A stretch of DNA of 64,000 nt from JAXGMV01 sp040768445 (GTDB lineage: Bacteria > Chloroflexota > Anaerolineae > Anaerolineales > Anaerolineaceae), in contig JAXGMV010000001.1 of NCBI GenBank assembly GCA_040768445.1, forward strand, positions 434,001 through 498,000, given 5' to 3'. This document shows, piece after piece, positions 31,442-40,745 of this stretch (the stretch's first letter is position 1; every line of letters starts with the position of its first letter). Made by a program: the position numbers and the translations under genes. The notes under the pieces were generated by a model. That model saw only the letters and a program-made list of their open reading frames with translations. It was not told where the DNA came from and ran no database searches.

Positions 31442-33085
31442 ATGCTTACAGTTCACCAAATTAACAAAACATACGGCATCAACACCATATTGAGTGACAT
31501 CACCTTCACCCTAAACAACGGTGATAAATTGGGGCTGGTTGGCCCCAACGGCTGCGGCAAGACCACACTGCTGCGCATTCTAACCGGCGAGGAAGCCCCT
31601 GACAGCGGAACGGTTATCCGCCATCCTGCCGGTCTGGAGATCGGCTACCTGCCGCAGGGGTTTTTACCTACTGATGGTGAAACGATCTCAGACTTCCTCT
31701 CAACTGACAATTTCAGCCCTGAGCTGCTGTCTCAAGCGCTTTTACAGGCAGCAGAGCAGTTGGCAAACAACCCCGAGGACGAAAGCCTGCAGTCAGCCTA
31801 CAGCATTGCACTGGAACGGATCTCCACCTCTGCCGCCCGCGCAGTAGAACAGGAAGAAATCCTCACCCGCTTCGGTTTCAAGGATTTTGACCCCGCCACA
31901 CCTGTCCAACATTTGAGCGGTGGTCAGAAGACCCGCCTGGCGCTGTGCAGGACACTTCTCGCCAAACCCGACATCCTGGTATTGGATGAGCCGACCAACC
32001 ATCTCGACATCGAGATGCTTCAGTGGCTGGAGAACTGGCTGGCAGCATACCCAAACGCTGTTCTGCTGGTCTCGCATGATCGCACCTTCCTGGATAAGGT
32101 AACGACCGGTATTCTGGAGATCAACCCGTTGACGCATACCTTGAAAACCTATGTCGGCGATTACAGCAGCTATGTTATCCAGAAAGAACGTGAGACTGAA
32201 AAACAATGGCAGGCTTATACCGACCAGCAAGTTCAAATTAAACGTCTGTGCAAGGCGGCTGCATCCGTGCGCAGCCGGGCAAAAGCGCATAAGGGCGGCA
32301 AGGCCGATCCCAAAAACACGGATGGTTTTTCAGTTGGCTTCTTTGCTGACCGCTCACGTGAAACGGTGGCGAAAGCCAAATCCATAGAAAAACGTGTTGA
32401 GCACCTGCTGACAGATGAAAAGGTTGAAAAACCAAAGCGTTCCTGGAATATAAAAATCGAGTTTGAGGATACGCCAGAGAGCAGCCGTTCAGTCATCGGG
32501 CTGGTGAACGTGTATGCAGGCTATCCAGGCAACATGCTGCTTGAGAACATCAACCTGCAGCTGCGCTTCGGTGAGCGCACCGTGCTGACCGGCCCAAATG
32601 GCTGCGGCAAGACCACACTGCTGCGCACCATCACCGGGCAGCTGCCTCCAATCAGCGGCAAGGTACAGTTTGGGCCAAGCGTCCGGCTGGGTTATATGGC
32701 TCAGGAGCAGGAGACACTGCCGGCTGATGAAACGCCGCTGCAGATCCTCAACCGTATCCATTCACAAAACGAGACCGAGGTACGTTCCTACCTGTCAAAA
32801 TACCTGTTCACGGGCGATGAGGTTTTCAAGCCTGTCGGGCTGATGTCCTACGGTGAGCGGGCGCGCCTGTCACTTGCCTGCCTGGTAGCAGAAGGGTGTA
32901 ACCTCCTGCTGCTGGATGAGCCGATCAATCACCTGGACATCCCCGCCCGTGAGCAGTTTGAGCTTGCCCTGAAAACCTTTGACGGCACCATCCTGGCTGT
33001 GGTGCACGACCGTTACTTCATTGAGCGCTTCGCCACCTGCCTGTGGGTGGTTAAAGACCGGAAAATCCGGGTTGAATACCTTTGA
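31442..33085 (+). CDS. ABC-F family ATPase (ribosome-associated)
   Basis: The 547-residue protein has two ABC domains and no membrane domain. Domain 1 has Walker A 'GPNGCGKTT' (34-42), signature 'LSGGQKTRL' and Walker B 'ILVLDEPTNHLD'. Domain 2 repeats 'GPNGCGKTT', then 'MSYGERARL' and 'LLLLDEPINHLD'. Between them lies a charged linker of about 80 residues, the P-site tRNA interaction motif of ABC-F proteins, which enter the ribosomal E site. Some ABC-F proteins protect ribosomes from lincosamides, pleuromutilins or macrolides; others aid translation. The leader peptide and attenuator upstream favour an antibiotic-inducible protection role. The subfamily was not determined. Confidence 0.9.
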   Translation: MLTVHQINKTYGINTILSDITFTLNNGDKLGLVGPNGCGKTTLLRILTGEEAPDSGTVIRHPAGLEIGYLPQGFLPTDGETISDFLSTDNFSPELLSQALLQAAEQLANNPEDESLQSAYSIALERISTSAARAVEQEEILTRFGFKDFDPATPVQHLSGGQKTRLALCRTLLAKPDILVLDEPTNHLDIEMLQWLENWLAAYPNAVLLVSHDRTFLDKVTTGILEINPLTHTLKTYVGDYSSYVIQKERETEKQWQAYTDQQVQIKRLCKAAASVRSRAKAHKGGKADPKNTDGFSVGFFADRSRETVAKAKSIEKRVEHLLTDEKVEKPKRSWNIKIEFEDTPESSRSVIGLVNVYAGYPGNMLLENINLQLRFGERTVLTGPNGCGKTTLLRTITGQLPPISGKVQFGPSVRLGYMAQEQETLPADETPLQILNRIHSQNETEVRSYLSKYLFTGDEVFKPVGLMSYGERARLSLACLVAEGCNLLLLDEPINHLDIPAREQFELALKTFDGTILAVVHDRYFIERFATCLWVVKDRKIRVEYL

Positions 33086-33140
33086 GCTATTTGATATGCC
33101 TGTTCATATAGTTAACAGCCCTTAAACAGGTTATGATATT

Positions 33141-33197
33141 TTGCCAATGGTTTGGTGATAGGTGGCAATACCGCTGTGAAAACAACCTTGTTATAAT
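33141..33197 (+). promoter_or_regulatory. Possible promoter and operator of the tungsto-enzyme operon
   Basis: An inverted repeat TTGCCA/TGGCAA (33141-33146 and 33163-33168, centre about 33155) lies upstream of a TATAAT at 33192-33197. No good -35 sequence is present, which would fit an activator-dependent promoter. The MoaD-like gene starts 28 bases further. Confidence 0.4.
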
Positions 33198-33224
33198 TTC
33201 ATCATATACTTTCAGGGGTAGTTG

Positions 33225-33464
33225 ATGAATATCATCATTAAAAGCCTGATGGGCAGCAAGACTGACACAAAAGCTGGAATATTCACCCGCATGCTGACTG
33301 CCGACTGCCCGCAGGGATTCACTGCTCTTGAATGCCTGGTGCATCTTGCCATCCCGACCGATGAAAACAGCGTTATCCTTGTAAACGGTGTGTCAGGGCA
33401 GGAAGACACTCCTCTGCAGGAAGGCGATGTCATTTTTATTTTCCCGTCAATTGCAGGTGGTTGA
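33225..33464 (+). CDS. MoaD/ThiS-like sulfur-carrier protein
   Basis: The 79-residue protein has the length and strand pattern of the ubiquitin-like MoaD/ThiS fold and ends in Gly-Gly ('FPSIAGG'), the site of adenylation and thiocarboxylate formation. 'LQEGDVIFIFP' before the tail is typical. MoaD supplies sulfur for the pterin dithiolene of molybdenum and tungsten cofactors. Start ATG 33225 is chosen over TTG 33222. It lies 42 bases before an aldehyde:ferredoxin oxidoreductase gene, whose enzyme needs two tungsten-bound pterins, so a dedicated carrier for that cofactor is a sound inference. Confidence 0.88.
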   Translation: MNIIIKSLMGSKTDTKAGIFTRMLTADCPQGFTALECLVHLAIPTDENSVILVNGVSGQEDTPLQEGDVIFIFPSIAGG

Positions 33465-33506
33465 CGCAGGCTTGTACCCATAAATCTTATTTAAGGAGAG
33501 CAGCAC

Positions 33507-35333
33507 ATGCATGGCTGGCACGGAAAACTACTACGAATAGACCTCACAACACATAAGACCTGGGTTGAAGAGATTGATCTTGACTCAGCCCGCGACTTTA
33601 TCGGTGGACGCGGCCTGGCTGTGAAATACATGTACAGCGAGGTCGATCCAAAAATTGACCCCTATGATCCGGGCAACCACCTTATTTTTTCTACCGGGCC
33701 GCTGACCGCTACACCGGCACCCACCGGCAACCGCTACATGGTCATGACCAAAGCCCCGCTCACCGGCGCTCTGGCAAATTCCAATGCCGGCGGTTTCTTC
33801 CCTACCGAGATGAAGCGCACCGGCTACGACCTGTACATATTTATGGGCAAATCTGAGCAGCCAGTGTACCTGTGGATCTCCGATAAAGGCGTTGAGATCC
33901 GCTCCGCTGAGCATGTATGGGGTAAATCAGTGCCTGAGACTGAGGATATCCTGCTGGCTGAGACCGATCCGAAAGCCCGCGTGGCCTGCATTGGTATTGC
34001 CGGTGAAAACCGCTTGAGAATGGCAGGCATCATGAATGACAAGCACCGTGCCGCTGGCCGTTCCGGCGTTGGCGCAGTGATGGGAAGCAAGAACCTCAAG
34101 GCGGTTGTTGTGCGCGGTGAGACCAACCCAACCCTGGCAGACCCTGAGCAGATGGTGTCATACAGCAGCATGATTCAGAAAGAGGTTGCCACAGCTTCCA
34201 ATAAACCATCTGCCATGCGCATGTACGGCACATCTTATGTTCCGCCAATCACCAATGAAATTGGAATCCTGCCGACCCGCAACTTCCAGACCGGTACGTT
34301 TGAAGGCATTGACGGCATCCATCCGGAAGTGCTGAAGAACAATTACCTCATCCGCCCCAAAGCATGCTACCGCTGCCCAATCGCCTGCGGGCGAATGACC
34401 AAAGTGGATGACCCCAAATATGGTGGCGAGGGCGAAGGCCCTGAGTATGAGACCATTGCCTCCATAGGCAGCGCCTGCGGTATCAGCAACCTGGCTGCTA
34501 TAACCAAGGCTAACTACCTGTGCAACGAGTACGGCATGGATACGATCTCAATCGGCATGACCATTGCTGCTGCCATGGAAATGTATGAAAAAGGCATCAT
34601 TCCTGTAGAGGATATTGGCATGCCCCTGAACTTCGGTGATGCTGATGCCTTGATTGAGTTGGTCAAGCAGGCAGCTACCCGCACCGGTTTTGGTAACCTG
34701 ATCGCCGAAGGCAGCTACCGGCTGGCAGAGCACTATGGTCACCCTGAGTTTTCCATGACCGCCAAGAAACAGGAATTTCCGGGCTATGATCCGCGCGGCG
34801 CCAAAGGGATGGGCTTGCTGTATGCCACATCCAACAAAGGTGCATCGCACATGTCCGGTGATCTTGCCTATGCTGAGGTGTTTGGCACCCCAAAGAAAAT
34901 CGACAATCTCACCATCGTGGGAAAACCAGCCCTGATCAAGCGCTTTGAGGATGCCTTTGCCGTCATCGATGCAGCCGGCCTGTGTGTCTTCCTGAGCGTG
35001 CGTTATTACTTTGGCGAAGATGTCAACCTGTGGCCGGTCCGCCTGACCCAAATTATGAACTATGCAACCGGCGCTGGCTACACTGAGGAGACGCTGCTGC
35101 AGGCAGGCGAGCGAATCTTCAACCTTGAGCGCATGTTCTTGATCGAAGCTGGTTTCACCCGGGCGGACGATACCATTCCAAAGCGCTTCCTGGAAGAACC
35201 ACTGACTGCCGGCGGAGCCAAAGGGCATGTGTGTGAACTGGACCAGATGCTGCCCGAATTCTATAAACTGCGCGGTTGGGATGAAGCAGGCGTGCCCACC
35301 ACTGAAAAGCTGGTAGAACTGAAGCTGGCATAG
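33507..35333 (+). CDS. aor: Aldehyde:ferredoxin oxidoreductase (tungsten)
   Basis: The 608-residue protein has the normal size of the AOR family. The N-terminal pterin-binding domain contains 'FIGGRGLAVKYMY' near 31, 'TGPLTATPAPTGNRYMVMTK' near 63 and 'NSNAGGFFPTEMKRTGYD' near 91. The [4Fe-4S] ligands are Cys287, Cys290 and Cys294 in 'CYRCPIAC' and Cys493 in 'GLCVFLS'. 'AAGRSGVGAVMGSKNLKA' near 182 is also conserved. The enzyme oxidises aldehydes to acids with ferredoxin in anaerobes, and the reverse has also been reported for acids. AAGGAG precedes the ATG. It is co-transcribed with the MoaD-like gene and ends at a clear terminator. Confidence 0.95.
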   Translation: MHGWHGKLLRIDLTTHKTWVEEIDLDSARDFIGGRGLAVKYMYSEVDPKIDPYDPGNHLIFSTGPLTATPAPTGNRYMVMTKAPLTGALANSNAGGFFPTEMKRTGYDLYIFMGKSEQPVYLWISDKGVEIRSAEHVWGKSVPETEDILLAETDPKARVACIGIAGENRLRMAGIMNDKHRAAGRSGVGAVMGSKNLKAVVVRGETNPTLADPEQMVSYSSMIQKEVATASNKPSAMRMYGTSYVPPITNEIGILPTRNFQTGTFEGIDGIHPEVLKNNYLIRPKACYRCPIACGRMTKVDDPKYGGEGEGPEYETIASIGSACGISNLAAITKANYLCNEYGMDTISIGMTIAAAMEMYEKGIIPVEDIGMPLNFGDADALIELVKQAATRTGFGNLIAEGSYRLAEHYGHPEFSMTAKKQEFPGYDPRGAKGMGLLYATSNKGASHMSGDLAYAEVFGTPKKIDNLTIVGKPALIKRFEDAFAVIDAAGLCVFLSVRYYFGEDVNLWPVRLTQIMNYATGAGYTEETLLQAGERIFNLERMFLIEAGFTRADDTIPKRFLEEPLTAGGAKGHVCELDQMLPEFYKLRGWDEAGVPTTEKLVELKLA

Positions 35334-35364
35334 CACAGCGAATCTGTTAACACAAATAACAAAC

Positions 35365-35400
35365 TGCTTGCGTCGGAAAATCGGCGCAGGCATATTTTTT
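35365..35400 (+). terminator. Rho-independent terminator of the AOR operon
   Basis: TGCTTGCGTCGG pairs with TCGGCGCAGGCA (three G-T pairs) around the loop AAAA, followed by TATTTTTT. It lies 32 bases after the AOR stop and separates that operon from the regulator gene. Confidence 0.88.
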
Positions 35401-35461
35401 ATCCTGTCCTCTACCGGGTTTCAGGTAAAATTACCGCAGGGAAAGTGGATTAATTAAAAAG

Positions 35462-36163
35462 ATGACCAACAGAACCCAAAAAATCCTGCTGATTGAAGAT
35501 GATCCGGCCGTAGCCGAGAGTCTGCGCGATGCGCTCAGGCAAGAAGGCTACCAGGTCTTATGGACGGCATATGGCGTTGAAGGCATCCGCCTGACACAGG
35601 CAGAGAATCCGCACTTAATCCTGCTGGATATCCGCCTGCCTGATATTTCCGGCTTTGACGTTGCCCGTCAGATGCGGCAGATGGACATGCGTCAACCGAT
35701 ACTGATGTTGACCGCTCGCCAGGATGAGATGGACAAGGTGCTGGGGTTGGAGTTGGGTGCCGATGATTACATCACCAAGCCGTTCAGCCTGCGAGAATTA
35801 CTCTCACGCATCCGGGCGATGCTGCGCCGGGCTTATGGTGAGCTGTCTTCAGCCCAGGGTGACACACTCTATGTGGCTGATATGGTTATTGACCAGACGC
35901 GCGGCCAGGTCAGGCGCGGGGAACAGATCATCCTGCTGACACCAACCGAGTTCCGACTGCTGGTTTACCTGGCGCGTCACACTGGCCAGGCGCTCAGCCG
36001 CGCACAGATTGTCGATGCCGTCTGGGGTTACAGCCCCGATGTAGAAAGCGAGAAGGCAGTCAATGTTCACATCCGCCGCCTGCGCGAAAAAATTGAACTT
36101 GATCCCGCCAATCCCAGCCTGATCCTGACCGTTCCGGGTGTCGGCTATCGGCTTGTGGCGTAA
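35462..36163 (+). CDS. OmpR/PhoB-family response regulator
   Basis: The 233-residue protein has a receiver domain (about 8-120) with acidic residues Glu12, Asp13 and Asp14, phospho-acceptor Asp56 in 'LLDIRLP', Thr84 and Lys106. Its C-terminal winged-helix DNA-binding domain (about 135-232) has 'LTPTEFRLLVYLARHTGQ', 'VWGYSPDVESEKAVNVHIRRLR' in outline and 'VPGVGYRL'. It forms a two-component pair with the histidine kinase 155 bases downstream. Three direct repeats in that gap match what OmpR-type regulators bind. The signal is unknown. Confidence 0.95.
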   Translation: MTNRTQKILLIEDDPAVAESLRDALRQEGYQVLWTAYGVEGIRLTQAENPHLILLDIRLPDISGFDVARQMRQMDMRQPILMLTARQDEMDKVLGLELGADDYITKPFSLRELLSRIRAMLRRAYGELSSAQGDTLYVADMVIDQTRGQVRRGEQIILLTPTEFRLLVYLARHTGQALSRAQIVDAVWGYSPDVESEKAVNVHIRRLREKIELDPANPSLILTVPGVGYRLVA

Positions 36164-36193
36164 GGATAGAAAACCTAAACTGGATTAAGAAAC

Positions 36194-36237
36194 TGTAATC
36201 TTGATGTAACCCATGCGTAATCAGGCAGGTTTAAAAT
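36194..36237 (+). promoter_or_regulatory. Three direct repeats with 11-bp period before the kinase gene
   Basis: TGTAA at 36194 and 36205 and CGTAA at 36216 are exactly 11 bases apart. A -10-like TAAAAT follows at 36232-36237, eleven bases after the last repeat. This resembles a PhoB-type activator site replacing the -35 element and suggests that the regulator activates its kinase gene. Confidence 0.65.
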
Positions 36238-36318
36238 AACAACAGCCAGGTATTGAAGCGTTGAGTTTCTTCAATTCTGGGCCATTATCGTTTATGGTTT
36301 TTTGAATAAGGAGGAAGT

Positions 36319-37926
36319 GTGAGTGTAAATTCCATCCGCCGGCAGCTGCCGATCAGTTATGCAGCCATTGCTTTGCTGGCCGCGCTTTCGCTTGGCGCGG
36401 TTTTAATGCTGGTTTTACGCAGTTATTACGCCCAGCTGGAAAAAAACTACCTTGAAACAAACGCTAAATCGATCAGTTCACTGATTGGGCAATCGATCGC
36501 ACTGGGCTACCCACATCATTTCATTCAATCCCAGGTGAACTCGCTGGCTTTCCTCTCTCAAACACAGGTCACGGTTTACGACCAGGACAACCAGCCCCTG
36601 GCCGAATCCGATATTCCAGACCAGACTTGGGTGTCCTTCGGACAAATAGCCAACCCCGTCGATACAGTAGCGGCTCAAAATGATGAGGCAGTCTCGATTT
36701 TTTACTTCCAGAACAACCCGACTTCATCAATGAACTTGCTCAATTCAACCATTGAAATCAACGGTCCTGAACTTAAAGACAAGATTGTACAAGTGGAATC
36801 AGATCAAAATTTGTTAAAGATCACCCTGCTGCCCAGCCATTACTCATTCACCGGGCATTCGCTTTACGGCAACCAAATCGGTGAAAACGTGACCACTATA
36901 GGCCTGCGCTCAAGGCAGGTGGTCAGGCAAGTGATTGTGGATCAGAGTCAGGGTATTCTTGGCACCATAGAACTCTCAAATGGACCTGCTTACGGCAGTG
37001 AGATCCTTCGCAGCGTTGCGCGCGGCTGGCTCCTGGCTGGCAGTCTATCCATTTTACTGGCAGCTGCAGCAGGATGGCTTGTCAGCCGGCGTATCACCGG
37101 GCCATTGACGGAGTTGACCGAACGTACAGCACGTATGGCCGCCGGCGAACTGTCTGTACGTGCCAATCCGGCAAAGGCTGAAGAATTGAACCTGCTTGCG
37201 CAGTCGTTCAACGATATGGCCGCACAGGTCCAGGACACCATCAGCACCCTGCGCAATTTTATTTCCGATGCCGCACATGAATTGCAAACACCGACCACTG
37301 CACTGAAAACAGACCTGGAGCTCTCAAAAAACATCCTGCAGTCCGGTGATCAGCTAAAAGTCAAAGATATCTACCTGCCTCGTGCACTATCACAGGTGGA
37401 ACGGTTAAAAACCCTGACCAATAACCTGCTCAACTTATCGCGCATCGAAGGCAAAGAACCCACGTCTGAACCTGAAATAATCAGCCTGCCGCGCCTGGTG
37501 TTAGAGCTCTCAGAAGCCTATGCAGCGCGTGCTGAGCAGGCCGGTATTGAGCTGGTGCTTGAAGGGTTGGACACATCAGCCCATATCGTTGGCAATGCGG
37601 GGCAGATCGTCCAGGCGGTTGGCAACCTGCTGGACAATGCCATCAAGTTCACACCTGAGGATGGGCGCATCGTGGTGCAAATGAATCAAGATAAGCAATC
37701 TGTCAGCCTGGACGTACTTGATACTGGCATTGGCATTCCTGAAGAAGACCTGCCTGACCTGTTCAAGCGCTTCCACCGCGGCAAGAACACATCAGCCTAC
37801 CCGGGCAGCGGGTTGGGTCTGGCAATTGTGCAAGCCATCATGGCACGGCACAACGGCAGCGTTAAAGTCCTGCCTGCCCCTGCCGGTGCGCACTTCAGAT
37901 TGCGGTTTCCCCTGGTGAATTCATAA
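36319..37926 (+). CDS. Membrane histidine kinase with HAMP domain
   Basis: The 535-residue protein starts at GTG 36319 behind GGAGG. Transmembrane helices lie at about 14-34 and 236-256, framing an extracytoplasmic sensor of about 200 residues with no recognised fold. HAMP (257-309) and HisKA follow, with phospho-acceptor His320 in 'SDAAHELQTPTTALK'. The ATPase domain has 'AVGNLLDNAIKF' (N box), 'VLDTGIGIPEED' and 'GSGLGLAI'. It phosphorylates the upstream response regulator. An E-to-Q change within the usual 'HELRTP' form (here HELQTP) is minor and common. The stimulus is unknown. Confidence 0.95.
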   Translation: MSVNSIRRQLPISYAAIALLAALSLGAVLMLVLRSYYAQLEKNYLETNAKSISSLIGQSIALGYPHHFIQSQVNSLAFLSQTQVTVYDQDNQPLAESDIPDQTWVSFGQIANPVDTVAAQNDEAVSIFYFQNNPTSSMNLLNSTIEINGPELKDKIVQVESDQNLLKITLLPSHYSFTGHSLYGNQIGENVTTIGLRSRQVVRQVIVDQSQGILGTIELSNGPAYGSEILRSVARGWLLAGSLSILLAAAAGWLVSRRITGPLTELTERTARMAAGELSVRANPAKAEELNLLAQSFNDMAAQVQDTISTLRNFISDAAHELQTPTTALKTDLELSKNILQSGDQLKVKDIYLPRALSQVERLKTLTNNLLNLSRIEGKEPTSEPEIISLPRLVLELSEAYAARAEQAGIELVLEGLDTSAHIVGNAGQIVQAVGNLLDNAIKFTPEDGRIVVQMNQDKQSVSLDVLDTGIGIPEEDLPDLFKRFHRGKNTSAYPGSGLGLAIVQAIMARHNGSVKVLPAPAGAHFRLRFPLVNS

Positions 37927-37940
37927 ATAACCGGGATGTC

Positions 37941-39608
37941 TTAACGTTTGAACAGTAAGTAAAGAAAGAAAATGACAGCCAGAACGCCTGAAAACCAGGC
38001 TGGTTGTTCGTTTCCTGATAGATAGAACTGCACAAAACCCATGAAAAATGCAGCAAACAGCAAGGCGTTGATCAAGCGCGCAAATTGAGATTCCAGCCTG
38101 CTTACCCGTTTCTCCAGTTCTGGCACGCTCACAACCAGCTTACCCTGTTCCATGCGGGTCAGCAGGCGGTCTGTTTTCTGCGGCAGTGCCGCCAGCAGTT
38201 TGACGACCTTCATACCTTCATCAAGCGCCATCTGCACAGTGCTTTTTTGCTCTTCCTTGATGAGCTTTTCGGCATAAGGCGCCACACTATGCCAGACATT
38301 GAACTCCGGGTTCAAGCCGGTACACATACCACTCAAAATGCTCAAGCAGCGTCCCAGCAAAATGAAGTTCTCTGGCAGTTGGAAGGGCATATCAAACATC
38401 ATTTCTGAAAACTCACCGACAAATTCTAACGCTACTTCGTGCTTCATCTTAAGCATGTCACTGGTTGACAGCCCCCAGAACCGCTCAAAAACTGCCGCAC
38501 TCATCTTTTCAATCATTTCATGATCAGCTGAAGGCAGGAGGATATCCAGGTCTTGAAATCCCTTTACCATCCTCTTTGTATCCTGGGTGCCAACTGCGAT
38601 CAACAACTCCCGCATACCGTGCGATAGGGTTGCCGGCACGTGTCCCATCATCCCAAAATCAATGAAAACCAACTGCCAGGGGGTGCTCACGCCTTCTACG
38701 GGTTCAGCAAGAGGTTTGATGAAAAGATTACCAGGATGTGGATCGGCATGGAAAAAACGATCTACAAAAATCTGGTGCAGGTAGATGTCGAATAAGCGAT
38801 CAGCCACCTCACTGCGGTTGATGCCGGCTGATTCTATGGCTGCATAGTCACCTATCTTGATTGCCATCACATTTTCAAGCGTCAGGACCTTTTTCCTGGT
38901 GCATTCCCAGACTACCTGCGGGATGACAACCTTCTCATCATTTTGATAGTTTTTAGAAAACTCCTCAACGTAGTGCCCCTCCTGTATATAGTCCATCTCT
39001 TCGCGAATTGATCGTTCGAGTTCGGAGATCAATGAACCGACATCCACATGCTTTCTAATCGGCTTGTACAGGTTTGCCCAACTTGCAACGACCTTTAATG
39101 CATTCAGATCTGTATCTACCAGCGCCTCAATATTTGGCCGCTGTACCTTGATGACCACTGAAACAGGTAGATTATCCTGCGGGTCATTCCCAGTTCGATG
39201 GATATGAGCAGTGTGCACCTGACCTATAGAGGCGGATGCCATTGGAACAGGGTTGAAATCATCAAACACCGCTTCCAAAGGCTGACCAAAAGCATCTTCC
39301 ACCACCCGGCGGACGTCCTCAAAACGCTCAGGCGCAACCTCATCCTGCAAGCCAGATAGTTCATCGGTAATTTCACGCGGCAGGACATCCAGCCGTGATG
39401 ACATGAACTGCCCGACCTTGATCATCACGCCACCCATATCAATTGCCAGCTTTCTAAAGCCAGAGGCAATATGTTTCATACGTGACGGCCGTGTACGCCG
39501 GGCGATGCCCCGCAACCCAGAGTGTGCCAACAGGATATCCCAAAACAGGGTACGAATGAGAACCCCGGAAAAGAACCACAAAATACGACGGTACCGTCTG
39601 CGCAGCAT
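37941..39608 (-). CDS. UbiB/AarF/ABC1-family atypical kinase
   Basis: The 555-residue protein shows the ABC1 kinase-like core: 'KVGQFMSSRLDVLP' at 64-77, the alanine-rich nucleotide loop 'ASASIGQVH' at 124-132, invariant Lys154, 'HADPHPGNL' at 287-295 and 'IDFGMMG' near 322. Two transmembrane helices close the C-terminus ('INALLFAAFFMGFVQFYL' and the last 20 residues). UbiB-type proteins support biosynthesis or distribution of isoprenoid quinones and use ATP in a non-standard way. It is convergent with the histidine kinase gene (14-base gap) and divergent from the YihY gene. A link to menaquinone and the UbiA gene at 28553 is possible. Confidence 0.92.
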   Translation of the reverse strand: MLRRRYRRILWFFSGVLIRTLFWDILLAHSGLRGIARRTRPSRMKHIASGFRKLAIDMGGVMIKVGQFMSSRLDVLPREITDELSGLQDEVAPERFEDVRRVVEDAFGQPLEAVFDDFNPVPMASASIGQVHTAHIHRTGNDPQDNLPVSVVIKVQRPNIEALVDTDLNALKVVASWANLYKPIRKHVDVGSLISELERSIREEMDYIQEGHYVEEFSKNYQNDEKVVIPQVVWECTRKKVLTLENVMAIKIGDYAAIESAGINRSEVADRLFDIYLHQIFVDRFFHADPHPGNLFIKPLAEPVEGVSTPWQLVFIDFGMMGHVPATLSHGMRELLIAVGTQDTKRMVKGFQDLDILLPSADHEMIEKMSAAVFERFWGLSTSDMLKMKHEVALEFVGEFSEMMFDMPFQLPENFILLGRCLSILSGMCTGLNPEFNVWHSVAPYAEKLIKEEQKSTVQMALDEGMKVVKLLAALPQKTDRLLTRMEQGKLVVSVPELEKRVSRLESQFARLINALLFAAFFMGFVQFYLSGNEQPAWFSGVLAVIFFLYLLFKR

Positions 39609-39684
39609 CAGATTACCTGTAAGAAATCATTTTTAATTCGTTATAATGGATAAAAGCATTTTTTGATTGTAACATTTAAACCTC

Positions 39685-40737
39685 ATGCGCACATCATTTA
39701 CTAAATTGACCGACTGGCTGACCCGAAATATTGATTTTTCTGAAATTCAATCAAGAATTCAGAAAAATCAAGATGATTGGAAATCCCGCGTCGAAAACAA
39801 ACAAGTTGGCTTCAGCCAAAAACTGCGCAATACTGCTGAAGAGCTGGGCTATTATTACCGTTGGTTGAACAACCTGACAGGCGGCTTTCTGGCTGCGCTG
39901 CGCCGCGCCTTAAAGACATTTGCCGATGCAAGAGCGCCAGAAGCCGCGGCGTCGCTGTCCTACTATGCCATTTTTTCGCTTTTTCCCCTTCTGCTGGCTG
40001 CAGTTGTAGCCGGCGGGTTCTTTCTCAAGCGAGAAGTTATCAAAAACCAACTCATTACGCTCATCATGGATTTTCTGCCCACCTTCTCTCAGGATTTTAT
40101 CATCCAGAATGTACAGCGCGTGGTAGATTACCGCGGCAGTTTCGGTGTAATTGCCCTGGCCACCCTGTTGTGGTCGGGTTCGAATGTCTTTCACCTGCTG
40201 TTCGTCAACATTGACCGCGCCTGGCCCAAGCAGAACCGCGCCGGCATCATCAAGCGCCGTGCCATGGCGCTCAGCATCATTATCGGCCTGATCCTGCTCT
40301 TCATCCTGTCCATCACCAGCACCGCCCTGTTCGGCTTTATTCCAAAAATCAAACTGCCTGCTATCGAAGAGCTGAAATTTCTTGAAACCTTCTTCTGGGA
40401 TGTTTCCGCCTTCATCGTGCCAATATTATTCAAGTTCCTGATCCTCTACAGCCTGTACAGCTGGGTGCCCACTGTCAGGCTGTACTGGAAGACTACGCTG
40501 TGGGGTGCCCTGGTCGTCGCCGTCATCTGGGAGACAGTGACTGACGGCTTCACCTGGCTGATGAGCAGCGGCTTGAACCGTTACGAGCTGATCTACGGCT
40601 CGCTCGGTGTGATAGTCTCGTTAATGCTGTGGATTTTTTGGAGTTCGTGGATCATCCTGTTCGGCGCCCACCTAACAGCAGCCTTCCACGAATGGCAAAG
40701 AACTGCACATCAGCAGTCAAAAAAGAAACTTGCCTGA
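39685..40737 (+). CDS. YihY/BrkB-family inner-membrane protein
   Basis: The 350-residue protein has an unusual 70-residue charged N-terminal extension, followed by six transmembrane helices. 'EAAASLSYYAIFSLFPLLLAAV' (only part is diagnostic: ALSYYxxFSLxPLL) near residue 92 is the YihY signature. 'SLGVIVSLMLWIFWSSWIILFGAHLTAAF' at the end, again in outline, is also conserved. Members were long labelled ribonuclease BN, which is incorrect; they are now treated as possible lipid or solute transporters. It ends eight bases before the convergent HddC-like gene. Confidence 0.88.
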   Translation: MRTSFTKLTDWLTRNIDFSEIQSRIQKNQDDWKSRVENKQVGFSQKLRNTAEELGYYYRWLNNLTGGFLAALRRALKTFADARAPEAAASLSYYAIFSLFPLLLAAVVAGGFFLKREVIKNQLITLIMDFLPTFSQDFIIQNVQRVVDYRGSFGVIALATLLWSGSNVFHLLFVNIDRAWPKQNRAGIIKRRAMALSIIIGLILLFILSITSTALFGFIPKIKLPAIEELKFLETFFWDVSAFIVPILFKFLILYSLYSWVPTVRLYWKTTLWGALVVAVIWETVTDGFTWLMSSGLNRYELIYGSLGVIVSLMLWIFWSSWIILFGAHLTAAFHEWQRTAHQQSKKKLA

Positions 40738-40745
40738 TCTCAATC

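Noticed and set aside
34548..35393. 281-codon minus-strand frame opposite the AOR gene
   Set aside because: Long only because of codon bias in the real gene; AOR motifs are unmistakable on the other strand.
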